The translations under genes were made by a program, and so were the position numbers. Of a DNA stretch of 64,000 nt, positions 51,621 to 60,372 are shown in pieces. The first letter of the stretch is position 1, and every line of letters begins with the position of its first letter. The stretch is from positions 1-64,000 of the forward strand of contig JAFSGP010000036.1 of assembly GCA_017440755.1 (NCBI GenBank). Direction: 5' to 3'. This DNA is from Clostridia bacterium. GTDB taxonomy: Bacteria > Bacillota > Clostridia > Oscillospirales > Acutalibacteraceae. Under the pieces are notes generated by a model, which saw only the letters and a list, made by a program, of their open reading frames with translations, did no database searches and was not told where the DNA came from.

Positions 51621-53768
51621 ATGGCGAAGAGGATATCGCCCGACCGTCTGGCGGGGCGTATGGAATCGTTGTTTGAGGGGCAGCCGTCCCTCCGCTTGCC
51701 TATGCATAAAATTGAGGCCCAATTGCATCTGCGGAAAGGGGACAGAACCGCTTTTTTAATCGCTCTTCACGGGCTGGAGGAGGAAGGACGTCTGCGCCGC
51801 GATACCAAGGGGCGGTATTACCGTCCTGAGGGGGCGAAAGGAACCCCGTCGCAGGTGTTGGGCATCTTATCCTCTCTGCATACCACCTTCGGCTTTGTGA
51901 CCTTAGACGAGGGGCTGGGGGATTGCTATATTTCCGGCTATGACCTGAATGGTGCACTGCCGGGAGATAAGGTTTCGGTTACACTGTTGCCGGATTCCCG
52001 CCGCGGTAAGCAAGGTAAGATTTTGTCCGTCGTGCAAGAGGGAGAACGCCGCTACGTAGGGCTTCTGTATGAGGAGCACCGTCGCCTGTACGTCACCGCA
52101 GGCAACGGTTTTCGCTACGATTTGGCGGTGCAGAGGGGCAGCGCCGAGGGCTTTTCCCCCGGTGAGCTGGTGCAGTATACGGTGATGCCCTCACGCTCGG
52201 GCGAATGGCGTGCCGTTTGCGAGCGCAGCTATGGCCGTGGAGAGAGTGCGCGTGTGTGCGCCGACGCATTGCTGGATGAATATGGGATTTCCACTGCCTT
52301 TTCGGAGAAAGCGCTGGCGGAGGCGGCTTGGCGCTCTCAACTGCCCTGCGACCTGCAGGAGGAACAGCGGGAAGACCTGCGGGAGTGGACGATTTTCACC
52401 ATTGACGGAGCAGATGCCAAGGATTTGGACGATGCGGTATCATTACAGGCAATGGAAGACGGCTGGTTGCTGGGTGTGCATATTGCGGACGTTTCATTTT
52501 ACGTGGTCCCGCATACCCCGCTGGACAGCGAGGCCTATGAACGCGGCACCTCCGTATACTTTGCAGATCGTGTGGTTCCCATGCTGCCCGAGTCTCTCAG
52601 TAACGGTGCTTGTTCCCTGAATGCGGGGGAGGATAAGCGGGCTTTGTCTGCCCTGATACGGCTCAATCGACAGGGAGAAATCCTAGGTTGTCGCCTGACC
52701 AAAACCCTTATCCGTTCCTGCGTGAGAGGGGTTTACAGTGAAGTGAATGCTCTTTTTGAGGGCAATGCGACCTCGGTGATTGCAGAAAAATATCAACCGA
52801 TTCTGCCGATTTTGCAGGATATGCGATGCTTGGTCAAGGAGATGAAGCAAGCATCGCAAAAGCGCGGCGTGTTGCAGCTGGAGAGTGTAGAATGCCGCAT
52901 TCACCTCAACGAAAACGGGGAGGCGGACGGCATAGTACCTCGTCCTGCGGGAGAGGCGGAGGAGCTGATCGAGCAGCTGATGATTACTGCCAACACCGCT
53001 GTCGCCAAACTGGCTAAGGAGAACCATCTGCCTTTTGTCTATCGTGTTCATGAATCTCCCAACACGGAGCGGTTAGGGCAGCTGTTTGATTTTGCCCGCG
53101 TGCAGAATCTGCCTGTTCCGAGCTCGGCGGAGGGGGTAACACCCCATCTTCTGCAGCGGCTGGTACAGGCGGCAGGGGAGACACCGTTTGCGCGCCTGAT
53201 TTCCGACCGCTTGCTTCGCTGTATGGCGAAGGCGAAGTACGCCCCCGACCCGTTGGGGCACTATGGGCTGGCACTGGCGGATTACTGCCATTTTACGTCG
53301 CCGATTCGTCGCTATCCCGACCTGATGATACATCGCATACTGGGACGCTATCTGTGCGGAGAAGCGGCGGAACGCCTGCAAAAGACGCTGAAAAGCGTGA
53401 CGGCAGAGGCTGCACAACAGTCTACTACGGCGGAGATTCGCGCTATGAACGCGGAACGAGCCTGTGAAAACTGTTATAAAGCGGAATATATGCGCCGCTA
53501 TTTGGGAGACCGGTTTACGGGCCTTATCGTCTCGGTAACCGCCGCGGGATTGTTTGTGGAGCTGGAAAACACCGTCTGCGGATTGGTGCCCGTTGAGGAG
53601 CTCCCCGAGGGCTATTTGGAATATGACGGCTTTCTGTCTCTTGCTGACGGTCTCGGACGTCCCGTTTACTCTGTGGGACAGCAGGTTGAGATACAGGTGG
53701 CAGCGTGCGACGTGCCCGCCGGACGCGTGAAGTTCGCGTTTTGCGGTTTTTTATCCACCGGGGATTAA
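51621..53768 (+). CDS. rnr: Ribonuclease R
   Basis: The 715-aa processive 3'-5' exoribonuclease has an N-terminal winged helix, cold-shock OB folds, an RNB catalytic domain with IDGADAKDLDDAV (acidic metal ligands, about residue 265) and a C-terminal S1 domain. It degrades structured RNA. GAAAGGAG precedes ATG 51621. smpB, which often follows, is not next; the yaaL-bofA pair is. Confidence 0.95.
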   Translation: MAKRISPDRLAGRMESLFEGQPSLRLPMHKIEAQLHLRKGDRTAFLIALHGLEEEGRLRRDTKGRYYRPEGAKGTPSQVLGILSSLHTTFGFVTLDEGLGDCYISGYDLNGALPGDKVSVTLLPDSRRGKQGKILSVVQEGERRYVGLLYEEHRRLYVTAGNGFRYDLAVQRGSAEGFSPGELVQYTVMPSRSGEWRAVCERSYGRGESARVCADALLDEYGISTAFSEKALAEAAWRSQLPCDLQEEQREDLREWTIFTIDGADAKDLDDAVSLQAMEDGWLLGVHIADVSFYVVPHTPLDSEAYERGTSVYFADRVVPMLPESLSNGACSLNAGEDKRALSALIRLNRQGEILGCRLTKTLIRSCVRGVYSEVNALFEGNATSVIAEKYQPILPILQDMRCLVKEMKQASQKRGVLQLESVECRIHLNENGEADGIVPRPAGEAEELIEQLMITANTAVAKLAKENHLPFVYRVHESPNTERLGQLFDFARVQNLPVPSSAEGVTPHLLQRLVQAAGETPFARLISDRLLRCMAKAKYAPDPLGHYGLALADYCHFTSPIRRYPDLMIHRILGRYLCGEAAERLQKTLKSVTAEAAQQSTTAEIRAMNAERACENCYKAEYMRRYLGDRFTGLIVSVTAAGLFVELENTVCGLVPVEELPEGYLEYDGFLSLADGLGRPVYSVGQQVEIQVAACDVPAGRVKFAFCGFLSTGD

Positions 53769-53827
53769 AATGGGTCTAATTTCCCCATACTGTTCATAGA
53801 CTATATCACAGAAAGGCTGGTCGGTCT

Positions 53828-54079
53828 ATGCAACAGGTGTTTCGAAAATATGTATTGCGGCAGGACGAACCGCCGCACCCCACCATTGAGGCGATTCGCG
53901 AGGTTTGCGCCCGCATGGAGTGCGTGGAGAGTCAGTTTGCGCAGGAGGTTGACCCCGATTTGATTGAGGGGTGCATTTACGAGATGGAATCGCTGCGCGC
54001 ACGGTATCGCTATCTCTTGCGCACTGCCAGAGAGCAGCAGATTCGCTGCCACGAGAAGAAACACCTGTGGAACGAATAG
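53828..54079 (+). CDS. DUF2508 (YaaL-like) protein
   Basis: The 83-aa protein has the DUF2508 core (AREVCARMECVESQF-like IREVCARMECVESQFAQEV, DLIEGCIYEMESLRARYRYL). Function unknown. In Bacillus yaaL lies next to bofA, the same order as here, which supports the call. GAAAGGCTGG precedes the ATG. Confidence 0.88.
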   Translation: MQQVFRKYVLRQDEPPHPTIEAIREVCARMECVESQFAQEVDPDLIEGCIYEMESLRARYRYLLRTAREQQIRCHEKKHLWNE

Positions 54080-54091
54080 GGTGAGGGATAT

Positions 54092-54364
54092 ATGAGCGGT
54101 TGGTTGCAAGGAATTTTATGGACGATAGCGGCACTGACCGCTCTGTTGTTGCTGGTGGCGGCGGTGAGAAGCCGCCGCCCACTGCGAGGTATCGTGACGT
54201 CAGGCGTGCAGGGGTTGTGCGCCTTGGGCGCAGTTAATCTATTTGGCGCTTTTGCACAGGCGACCTTGGGGGTGAGCTGGCTGACCGTCGGTACAGCCTT
54301 TGGACTCGGAATCCCCGGTGTTATTGGCTTGTTGATACTTAAACTGATTTTCCCGACAGCGTAA
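54092..54364 (+). CDS. bofA: BofA family pro-sigma-K processing inhibitor
   Basis: The 90-aa membrane protein has two to three hydrophobic segments and the conserved C-terminal pattern VNLFGAF, LTVGTAFGLGIPGVIGLLIL. BofA blocks the SpoIVFB protease until late sporulation. The usual recR-yaaL-bofA block appears here without recR. GGTGAGGGA precedes the ATG, and a strong terminator follows. Confidence 0.9.
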   Translation: MSGWLQGILWTIAALTALLLLVAAVRSRRPLRGIVTSGVQGLCALGAVNLFGAFAQATLGVSWLTVGTAFGLGIPGVIGLLILKLIFPTA

Positions 54365-54369
54365 AAAGA

Positions 54370-54404
54370 AACCGCCCCTCTGCCAAATGGCAGAGGGGCG
54401 CTCT
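54370..54404. terminator. Terminator between bofA and the ABC operon
   Basis: CGCCCCTCTGCCA, AA, TGGCAGAGGGGCG, serving both convergent units. Confidence 0.92.
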
Positions 54405-54434
54405 TTGTTTAGCCTATGTTAGAGATGCAAAATC

Positions 54435-55496
54435 TTAACCCATGTAGAACAGGTTCTTGGACAGCATATCCTCGATGTTCTCGGCGTTGTACCACACACC
54501 GGCGATACCCACGTCGGAAACGTCCTCGCCGGCCAGCTTCTTGATAGCCAGCTCAACGGACTTGTAGCCGATGCTGTAGGAGTCCTGAGCAACAGAGCCA
54601 ACCAGCTTAGCATAGCTGGCACCGGCGTCCTTAATCCAGTTGTACTGGTTGGTACCGGCATCAAAGCCGCAGAACAGGATATCCTTGTACATAGCAGCGT
54701 TGTCGGAGATCTCGGGGAACACTTCGTTAACAACACCCTCGTTGGTCATGAAGATGGACTGAGCGCCCCACTCCTTCAGAGCAGTCAGACCCAGCTTATA
54801 CTCGCCGGCGTTGTTGGCCTTCACCTGCAGGTTGATGTCCAGGGTGATGCCGTCAGCCTTGGCCAGAGCCTCGATCTTCTCCTTGAAGCCGCCCGCACGG
54901 TCGATACCAGTAGCGGAGGAGTCATGCTGGATGATACCAACCTTGTAGCCGTTAACAGCCAGGTTGTTGGCCTTCAGGTAGGCGTAGAAGTTGTCAGCAA
55001 CAACAGCGGCAGCAGCCTTGTTGTCGGTAGCAACCAGACCCACGGAGGGATCCTTGCCCTCGGTCACGTCGGCACGGTTGCCGTACAGACCGCTGTCGAA
55101 CTCAACGACAGGAATCTTGTTGTCAAAAGCCTGAGTCAGCTCATCGGAGAAGCCCAGACCGATGGTGGCCAGAACGATAGCCTTCACGTCTTTGTTGTTC
55201 AGAGCGGACTGAACCATCTCACGCTGAGAAGCCACGTACTCTTCGCTCTCGGCGGTGGGGCCACGGAAGGTAACGTCGTAGCCGGCAGCCTTACCGGCGT
55301 CAACGGCACCGGCCTTAACAGCCTGCCAGAATGCGTGGGTCTCGCCCTTAGCTACGACAGCGATGGTGCCCTTGCCGGCGCCGGCATCGGGAGTGCCGCT
55401 CTCGTCAGCGACGGGAGCCTTGTTACAGGCGACCAGGGACAGAGCTAACAGGGATACTGCCAGAACAATTGCCAGGATCTTGGTGAACTTTTTCAT
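54435..55496 (-). CDS. Sugar ABC transporter substrate-binding lipoprotein
   Basis: The 353-aa protein has a lipoprotein signal (LLALSLVAC, Cys about 24) and a type I periplasmic-binding fold of the ribose/LacI class (GETHAFWQAVKAGAVDAGKA, then DNKAAAAVVADNF and GFDAGTNQYNWI). It binds a sugar or polyol outside the cell for the permease/ATPase upstream. The exact ligand is not evident. It is the last and probably the most highly expressed gene of a three-gene operon. Confidence 0.92.
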   Translation of the reverse strand: MKKFTKILAIVLAVSLLALSLVACNKAPVADESGTPDAGAGKGTIAVVAKGETHAFWQAVKAGAVDAGKAAGYDVTFRGPTAESEEYVASQREMVQSALNNKDVKAIVLATIGLGFSDELTQAFDNKIPVVEFDSGLYGNRADVTEGKDPSVGLVATDNKAAAAVVADNFYAYLKANNLAVNGYKVGIIQHDSSATGIDRAGGFKEKIEALAKADGITLDINLQVKANNAGEYKLGLTALKEWGAQSIFMTNEGVVNEVFPEISDNAAMYKDILFCGFDAGTNQYNWIKDAGASYAKLVGSVAQDSYSIGYKSVELAIKKLAGEDVSDVGIAGVWYNAENIEDMLSKNLFYMG

Positions 55497-55569
55497 ATGC
55501 TTTTCCTCCTTAAAATTTTATTTAAAACCGTGTCGGTTCTAAAACTGAGTTGTGTAGGGGATAGGTTGC

Positions 55570-56643
55570 TTATTTTGCAACCTTCTCTGCCTCTTTCTCC
55601 TTGGCGGGGGCGGGGTCAATCTTGACCTTGGCGGCCGCCTTTTTCTTCAGAACGTCCAGCATGACGGCGCCTACAACGATGACACCGGTCACGGCATAGG
55701 TGATGTTGGTGGCGGAAACCACGCTACCGCTGCTCAGAGCGATGTTCAGACCCTGACGGATAACTACCAGAATCAGGGAGCCCAGAATGGTACCGGCCAC
55801 GGAAGCAGCACCACCGGTGGTGCTGGTACCGCCGATGTACACACCGGCGATGGCATCCAATTCCATACCGTTACCGCCGGCGATGGTCAGCGAGGGGTTG
55901 GAAGCGGTGTAGAACAGAGCCGCCATACCGGCGAAGGTGCCGCCGATGGCATAGGCAATGATCTTGTACTTGTCAACGTCGATACCGGACAGACGAGCGG
56001 CCTCTTCGTTACTACCGATGGCCAGAATGTAACGACCAACCTTGGTCTTATACATAACGATCATACAGATGATAGTCAGAGCCAGTACCCAAATGATACC
56101 GATGGGGAAGCCATTGAGGTTGGTGAAGATCTTCTGGAACCAGCCGGTGGGGGGGTATTTAACAGCGGAAGAGGTCTCGCGGACGGCCTCGGAGATAACG
56201 GAGGTCAAACCGCGGGAAACCAGCATCGTGCCCAGCGTGGCGATAAAGGGTGCAATCTTGCATTTGGCGACCAGGATACCGTTGAGCAGACCGAACACCA
56301 GACCGGTGGCCAGAATGATCGGAATGGTCAGCCACAGAGTGCCCTCGTCAGCGCTGACGCCGGTGCCGCAGACGGCGCCCGCCAAAACGGCAGAGCCGAT
56401 ACACACCGTACCAATGGACAGGTCGATACCGCCGGTGGCGATAACGAAGGTGACACCCAGAGCCAGAATGGCGTAGGGAACAAAGGACTTAGTCATGGTC
56501 AGCAGGTTACCGCTGCTGGCGAAACCGGGGTTAATCAGGGTGAAGATAGCAAACAGGACGATGGCGGCGAAAATGATAACGATATTCTGCTTGCCGCCGG
56601 ACAGCAGGCTACGTGTCTTCTTCAAAGGATTCTTGTTGCTCAT
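55570..56643 (-). CDS. Sugar ABC transporter permease (RbsC-like)
   Basis: The 357-aa membrane protein has about ten helices and family motifs TGGIDLSIG, TLGTMLVSRGL, IAGVYIGGTSTTGGAASV. It forms the channel of a ribose-type importer. ATG 56643 follows AGAGGAGAA. The ATPase stop lies one base upstream. Confidence 0.93.
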   Translation of the reverse strand: MSNKNPLKKTRSLLSGGKQNIVIIFAAIVLFAIFTLINPGFASSGNLLTMTKSFVPYAILALGVTFVIATGGIDLSIGTVCIGSAVLAGAVCGTGVSADEGTLWLTIPIILATGLVFGLLNGILVAKCKIAPFIATLGTMLVSRGLTSVISEAVRETSSAVKYPPTGWFQKIFTNLNGFPIGIIWVLALTIICMIVMYKTKVGRYILAIGSNEEAARLSGIDVDKYKIIAYAIGGTFAGMAALFYTASNPSLTIAGGNGMELDAIAGVYIGGTSTTGGAASVAGTILGSLILVVIRQGLNIALSSGSVVSATNITYAVTGVIVVGAVMLDVLKKKAAAKVKIDPAPAKEKEAEKVAK

Positions 56644-56644
56644 A

Positions 56645-58144
56645 TTAATTCTCCTCTCGCATAGTGGCAAGTTTCATAATATTCTCTTGGGTTGCCTCGG
56701 AAATGTCCAGCTCACCTGTCTTACGACCCTCGCACATAACCACGATGCGGTCGCTCATTCGCAGGACTTCTGCCAACTCAGAGGAGATCATGATAACGGA
56801 CTTGCCCTGCTTGGTCAGGTTCTCCATCAGGGTGTAGATCTCGCTCTTGGCACCGACGTCAATGCCTCGCGTAGGCTCGTCAAAGATGAAGATGTCGGAG
56901 TTCTTCATCAGCCAGCGGGCGATGATAACCTTTTGCTGGTTACCACCGGAGAGGTTCTTTAACAGCTGCTCCATCGAGGGAGTCTTGGTGCGCAGCAGCG
57001 CGTTGGTTTCGGCAGAGGCCTCACGCATCTTGCTGTCGTTAATCAGACCGACGGTGATGAAATCGTCAACCGAAGCGATGGTGGTGTTTTCGGTCACCGA
57101 CTTATCCAGCATCAGACCATAGCGTTTTCTGTCCTCGGACAGGTAGCAGATACCGCATTCCACAGCCTGACTCGGCTTTTTGATGGTGACCTTTTTGCCG
57201 TTGAGAATAATTTCGCCGCTCTGCTTGGGGTCGGCGCCGTACAGCGCACGGGCGACCTCGGTGCGTCCGGCACCCATCAGACCGGCAAAGCCCAGAATCT
57301 CGCCGCGGCGGAGATTGAAGCTGACGTTACGCACTTCCTTGCCGGCGTTGAGGTTCTTGACCTCCAGAATGACGGGAGCGTCGGCGGGAACGCAACTGGC
57401 TTCCTTCTGCTCACCCATAATCACACGGCCGACCATCATTTTAACGATGTCGTCCTTGGTGACGTCCTTGGTGTTAACGGTGCCTACGTACTCGCCGTCA
57501 CGCATAACGGTGACGCGGTCGGAGATGCGGTTGATTTCGTCCATGCGGTGGGATATGTAGATCATACCGATGCCTTTTTCCTTCATCTCCAGCATGATCT
57601 TGAATAGCTCTTCTACCTCAGGCTGGGTCAGAGCCGCCGTGGGCTCATCCAGCACCAGCAGCTTACAGTCGTGGGAAACCGCCTTGGCAATTTCCACCAT
57701 CTGTTGCTTACCGACGGTGAGGGAGCCGAGGGTGACGGTGGGGTCGATCTTGACGCCGATGCGCTCAAACAGCGCGCGGGCGTCCTCCACCATCTTGCGG
57801 TCGTCAATGATGCCGCCCTTGCGGGGCTCGCGACCGATGTAGATGTTCTGCGCCACCGTCAGGTGATTCATCATATTCAGCTCCTGATGAATGACGCTGA
57901 TGCCCGCCTTTTGGGACTCGGCGATGTTGGCGAAGCTGACAGGCTCGCCAAAGTATTGGATCTCGCCGCCGTCGCGCTGATGAATGCCGCACAGCACCTT
58001 GATCAGCGTGGATTTGCCGGCGCCGTTTTCGCCCATCAGAGCGTGGACCTCACCGGCCCGTAGCTCAAACTGGACGGACTTGAGTGCGTGAACACCGGAG
58101 AAATGCTTGTCGATGTCGCGCATTTGCAGGATAATTTCGCTCAT
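56645..58144 (-). CDS. Sugar ABC transporter ATP-binding protein (RbsA/MglA-like)
   Basis: The 499-aa protein has two ATPase domains. Domain 1 has GENGAGKST, a signature region LTVGKQQMVEIAKA and LVLDEPTAALT. Domain 2 has a degenerate Walker A, LSGGNQQKVIIARW and IFDEPTRGIDVGA. This asymmetry is normal for the family. ATG 58144 has AGAGG 9 bases upstream; ATG 58150 is too close. It is the first gene of the operon. Confidence 0.95.
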   Translation of the reverse strand: MSEIILQMRDIDKHFSGVHALKSVQFELRAGEVHALMGENGAGKSTLIKVLCGIHQRDGGEIQYFGEPVSFANIAESQKAGISVIHQELNMMNHLTVAQNIYIGREPRKGGIIDDRKMVEDARALFERIGVKIDPTVTLGSLTVGKQQMVEIAKAVSHDCKLLVLDEPTAALTQPEVEELFKIMLEMKEKGIGMIYISHRMDEINRISDRVTVMRDGEYVGTVNTKDVTKDDIVKMMVGRVIMGEQKEASCVPADAPVILEVKNLNAGKEVRNVSFNLRRGEILGFAGLMGAGRTEVARALYGADPKQSGEIILNGKKVTIKKPSQAVECGICYLSEDRKRYGLMLDKSVTENTTIASVDDFITVGLINDSKMREASAETNALLRTKTPSMEQLLKNLSGGNQQKVIIARWLMKNSDIFIFDEPTRGIDVGAKSEIYTLMENLTKQGKSVIMISSELAEVLRMSDRIVVMCEGRKTGELDISEATQENIMKLATMREEN

Positions 58145-58196
58145 ATCCATTGGCCTCTTTCTGAAATTTTTTGTGCACTTTGCTTGGTTCTTGTAT

Positions 58197-58225
58197 ATAA
58201 TACCCTTTTTTATAAAATATTTCAA
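58197..58225 (-). promoter_or_regulatory. Promoter of the sugar ABC operon
   Basis: On the minus strand: TTGAAA (58225-58220), a 17-bp spacer and TATTAT (58202-58197). It faces the AraC promoter across about 80 bases. Confidence 0.75.
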
Positions 58226-58280
58226 GCACCTTTATTGTCCTATTTGCACAGCAATATTGTGTTAAAATTCAAGAAAACGG

Positions 58281-58308
58281 TTGACTTTGTGCTAAATTTT
58301 GTTATACT
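58281..58308 (+). promoter_or_regulatory. Promoter of the AraC regulator
   Basis: TTGACT (58281-58286), a 16-bp spacer and TATACT (58303-58308). Confidence 0.78.
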
Positions 58309-58341
58309 ATTCTTGTGAAATGCGGGTTTAGGGGTGTTTTT

Positions 58342-59211
58342 ATGGAAAAAATGCATCGCTACGACGGAAAAGGACGTCAGCACTTTTTGTTCAAAGAGCA
58401 CTATTCCTTTAAGTTAAAGCCTCGACTGGTGTATGCGGGGTATCTGGACAAGAGCGCCGGCTGGAGTGAGCAGGACCACTGGCATAATTATTGCGAGATT
58501 TTGTTTGTGTCTGAGGGGAAGGGGCAAATTACCGTTGACGGCGTGACAAGAGCGGTGTATGCCGGCGACGTGATCGTGTATAATGCGGGTGTTTCCCACG
58601 AGGAGCAGAGCGACGATGAGGAGCCGATGGAGCTGCGTTTTATGGCGCTGGACCGTCTGCAGATTACCAACCTGCCGAAAAATCACCTCCTGCCGCCCGG
58701 GTACAGCGTTGTGTATTCTGCCGACCGATATTACGATGTTATACACAACTATTTTCAGCGTATTGTGCAGGAGCTGAATGCCAGAGACTCTTTTTATGCG
58801 GAGATTGCGGAGAATATGGCGCGTAACCTAATTATGTATCTTATTCGCCTCATCAACGAGCAGCAGAAGGACAGCGTGGACTTGCTCCACGGTAATAAGA
58901 ATATTCAAATAGCGCTGGAATATATGCGTGCCAACTTCCGACAGGAATTATCCCTGGAGGAGATAGCTTCGCAGTGCTATCTGAATAAATATTATTTCTC
59001 CCATCTGTTCACCCGTCTGCAAGGAATGAGCGTGGGCAAGTACATTCAGAATCTGCGCATCGCGGAGGCATCGCGCTTGTTGCGGGAGAGCGATCGTCCG
59101 GTCAGCGATATTTCCGTGGAGGTGGGTTTTAACAATATGAGCTATTTCTGCCGTGCCTTTCGACGGGAGATGAATATGACCCCGCTCCAGTACCGTAAGA
59201 GAGAAAAATGA
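58342..59211 (+). CDS. AraC family regulator with cupin sensor
   Basis: The 289-aa protein has an N-terminal cupin (DHWHNYCEILFVSEGKGQI, VYAGDVIVYNAGVSHEEQS) and a C-terminal AraC HTH pair (LSLEEIASQCYLNKYYFSHL and VSDISVEVGFNNMSYFCRAF). It is divergent from the sugar ABC operon with about 200 bases between starts, so it probably controls that operon in response to the imported sugar. ATG 58342 follows AGGGGTG. Confidence 0.92.
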   Translation: MEKMHRYDGKGRQHFLFKEHYSFKLKPRLVYAGYLDKSAGWSEQDHWHNYCEILFVSEGKGQITVDGVTRAVYAGDVIVYNAGVSHEEQSDDEEPMELRFMALDRLQITNLPKNHLLPPGYSVVYSADRYYDVIHNYFQRIVQELNARDSFYAEIAENMARNLIMYLIRLINEQQKDSVDLLHGNKNIQIALEYMRANFRQELSLEEIASQCYLNKYYFSHLFTRLQGMSVGKYIQNLRIAEASRLLRESDRPVSDISVEVGFNNMSYFCRAFRREMNMTPLQYRKREK

Positions 59212-59243
59212 GAAAAGCCCGCCGAGTTTGGCTGGCTTTTCTG
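59211..59243 (+). terminator. Terminator after the AraC gene
   Basis: AGAAAAGCC, inner GCC/GGC pair, GGCTTTTCT, overlapping the stop codon. Confidence 0.7.
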
Positions 59244-59265
59244 TGCGTGTTCCGGATGTAAAAGA

Positions 59266-59292
59266 AAAAGCACTGCTTTCGCAGTGCTTTTC
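59266..59292 (-). terminator. Terminator of the tRNA Asp-Thr operon
   Basis: AAAAGCACTGC, TTTC-type loop, GCAGTGCTTTT, with a T run on the minus strand just beyond tRNA-Thr. Confidence 0.85.
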
Positions 59293-59296
59293 GTTT

Positions 59297-59372
<76 letters not shown>

Positions 59373-59375
59373 GTA

Positions 59376-59452
59376 TGGCGACCCGGAACGGGCTCGAACC
59401 GTCGACCTCTAGCGTGACAGGCTAGCGTTCTAACCAGCTGAACTACCGGGCC
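59376..59452 (-). tRNA. tRNA-Asp(GTC)
   Basis: Reverse-strand cloverleaf with acceptor GGCCCGG/CCGGGTC, anticodon loop CTGTCAC (GTC, Asp) and encoded CCA. First gene of the pair. Confidence 0.95.
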
Positions 59453-59480
59453 ATAGCGTTGTTCGCTGACAACGTTGTTT

Positions 59481-59509
59481 ATTATACTTGATGATATGCG
59501 GTTTGTCAA
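59481..59509 (-). promoter_or_regulatory. Consensus promoter of tRNA Asp-Thr
   Basis: Minus strand TTGACA (59509-59504), 17-bp spacer, TATAAT (59486-59481): a perfect sigma-A promoter. Confidence 0.93.
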
Positions 59510-59594
59510 CAGTTTTTTTCGTGATTTTTCGGTTTTTTTATTTTTTGTTTCTTTTGATTATTTCGTTGCAAAATACTGCCGAATGTGGTACACT

Positions 59595-59954
59595 TTATTC
59601 GCTCTTACGATAGCGGAGTTCTTTTACACCAATATATAATAGCCCCATACCGAACAGGCGTCGCAGCAGGTCCACCTCGATGTTGGCGGCGAGCAGAGAG
59701 ACGGGCACCGCCACCGCCACGCCGGCGGCGGCGCACCAAAGCACCGCCTTCCACTCGATGGCGTGATTTTTGATGTGCCCGATGAGGGCGGCAGGCGCAC
59801 AGCCGATGAAATACAGCAGATTGATGCCGCCGGCGGTGTATTGGGATACCCCCATAACCGCCGTGAGGTACAGCACCAGCAGGGAGCCGCCGCCGATGCC
59901 GAAGCCGCTGATGATACCGGTGGCAACACCGATGATAACAGCTAAAATCGTCAT
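59595..59954 (-). CDS. TSUP (TauE/SafE) half transporter, second half
   Basis: The 119-aa membrane protein has about four helices with TSUP motifs GIISGFGIGGGSLLVLYL and AGGINLLYFIGCAPAALIGHI. Full TSUP proteins are about 250 aa and contain two such halves. Here each half is a separate gene. ATG 59954 overlaps the stop of the partner (ATGA), so the two are translated together and presumably dimerise to move a sulfur-containing or organic anion. Confidence 0.88.
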   Translation of the reverse strand: MTILAVIIGVATGIISGFGIGGGSLLVLYLTAVMGVSQYTAGGINLLYFIGCAPAALIGHIKNHAIEWKAVLWCAAAGVAVAVPVSLLAANIEVDLLRRLFGMGLLYIGVKELRYRKSE

Positions 59955-60310
59955 AACAGCAACACCGCCTTTACACCGCCGTACAGGATTAGCCCGCCGA
60001 ACAAGCGGTGCAACCAAACGGCAGGGATTTTCTTAAAAAACTTAGCGGACAGCAGACCACCGATGACGCCGCCTATGAGATAGGGGAGGGCATCACCCCA
60101 TACGTTTCCGCCCTGTAGGCAAAAGGTGATATACGAGGCGACGGAGAGGGGGAGAATGATTGCCACTGAGGTGGCGAAAGCCTTTTTCTCCTCCATTCCT
60201 ACCCAACCGATAAGCAGCGGCACCAGCACCAGCCCGCCGCCGGCACCGAACAGCCCGTTGGCGGCGCCTGCCAGTCCGCCGGCTATCAGATATTTCCACG
60301 TTGTTTTCAT
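59951..60310 (-). CDS. TSUP (TauE/SafE) half transporter, first half
   Basis: The 119-aa membrane protein has the motif GGLAGAANGLFGAGGGLVLVPLL and about four helices. It is a half-size TSUP that pairs with the downstream gene of equal length. No frameshift is needed to explain the split: both have proper ends and a 4-base overlap. The RBS is a modest GGGGGGAAT. Confidence 0.88.
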   Translation of the reverse strand: MKTTWKYLIAGGLAGAANGLFGAGGGLVLVPLLIGWVGMEEKKAFATSVAIILPLSVASYITFCLQGGNVWGDALPYLIGGVIGGLLSAKFFKKIPAVWLHRLFGGLILYGGVKAVLLL

Positions 60311-60372
60311 CGCATTCCCCCCTGTCGTTATTTAATTTTTGCCATAAAAACCGCAAATATAAGGAGAGACCA

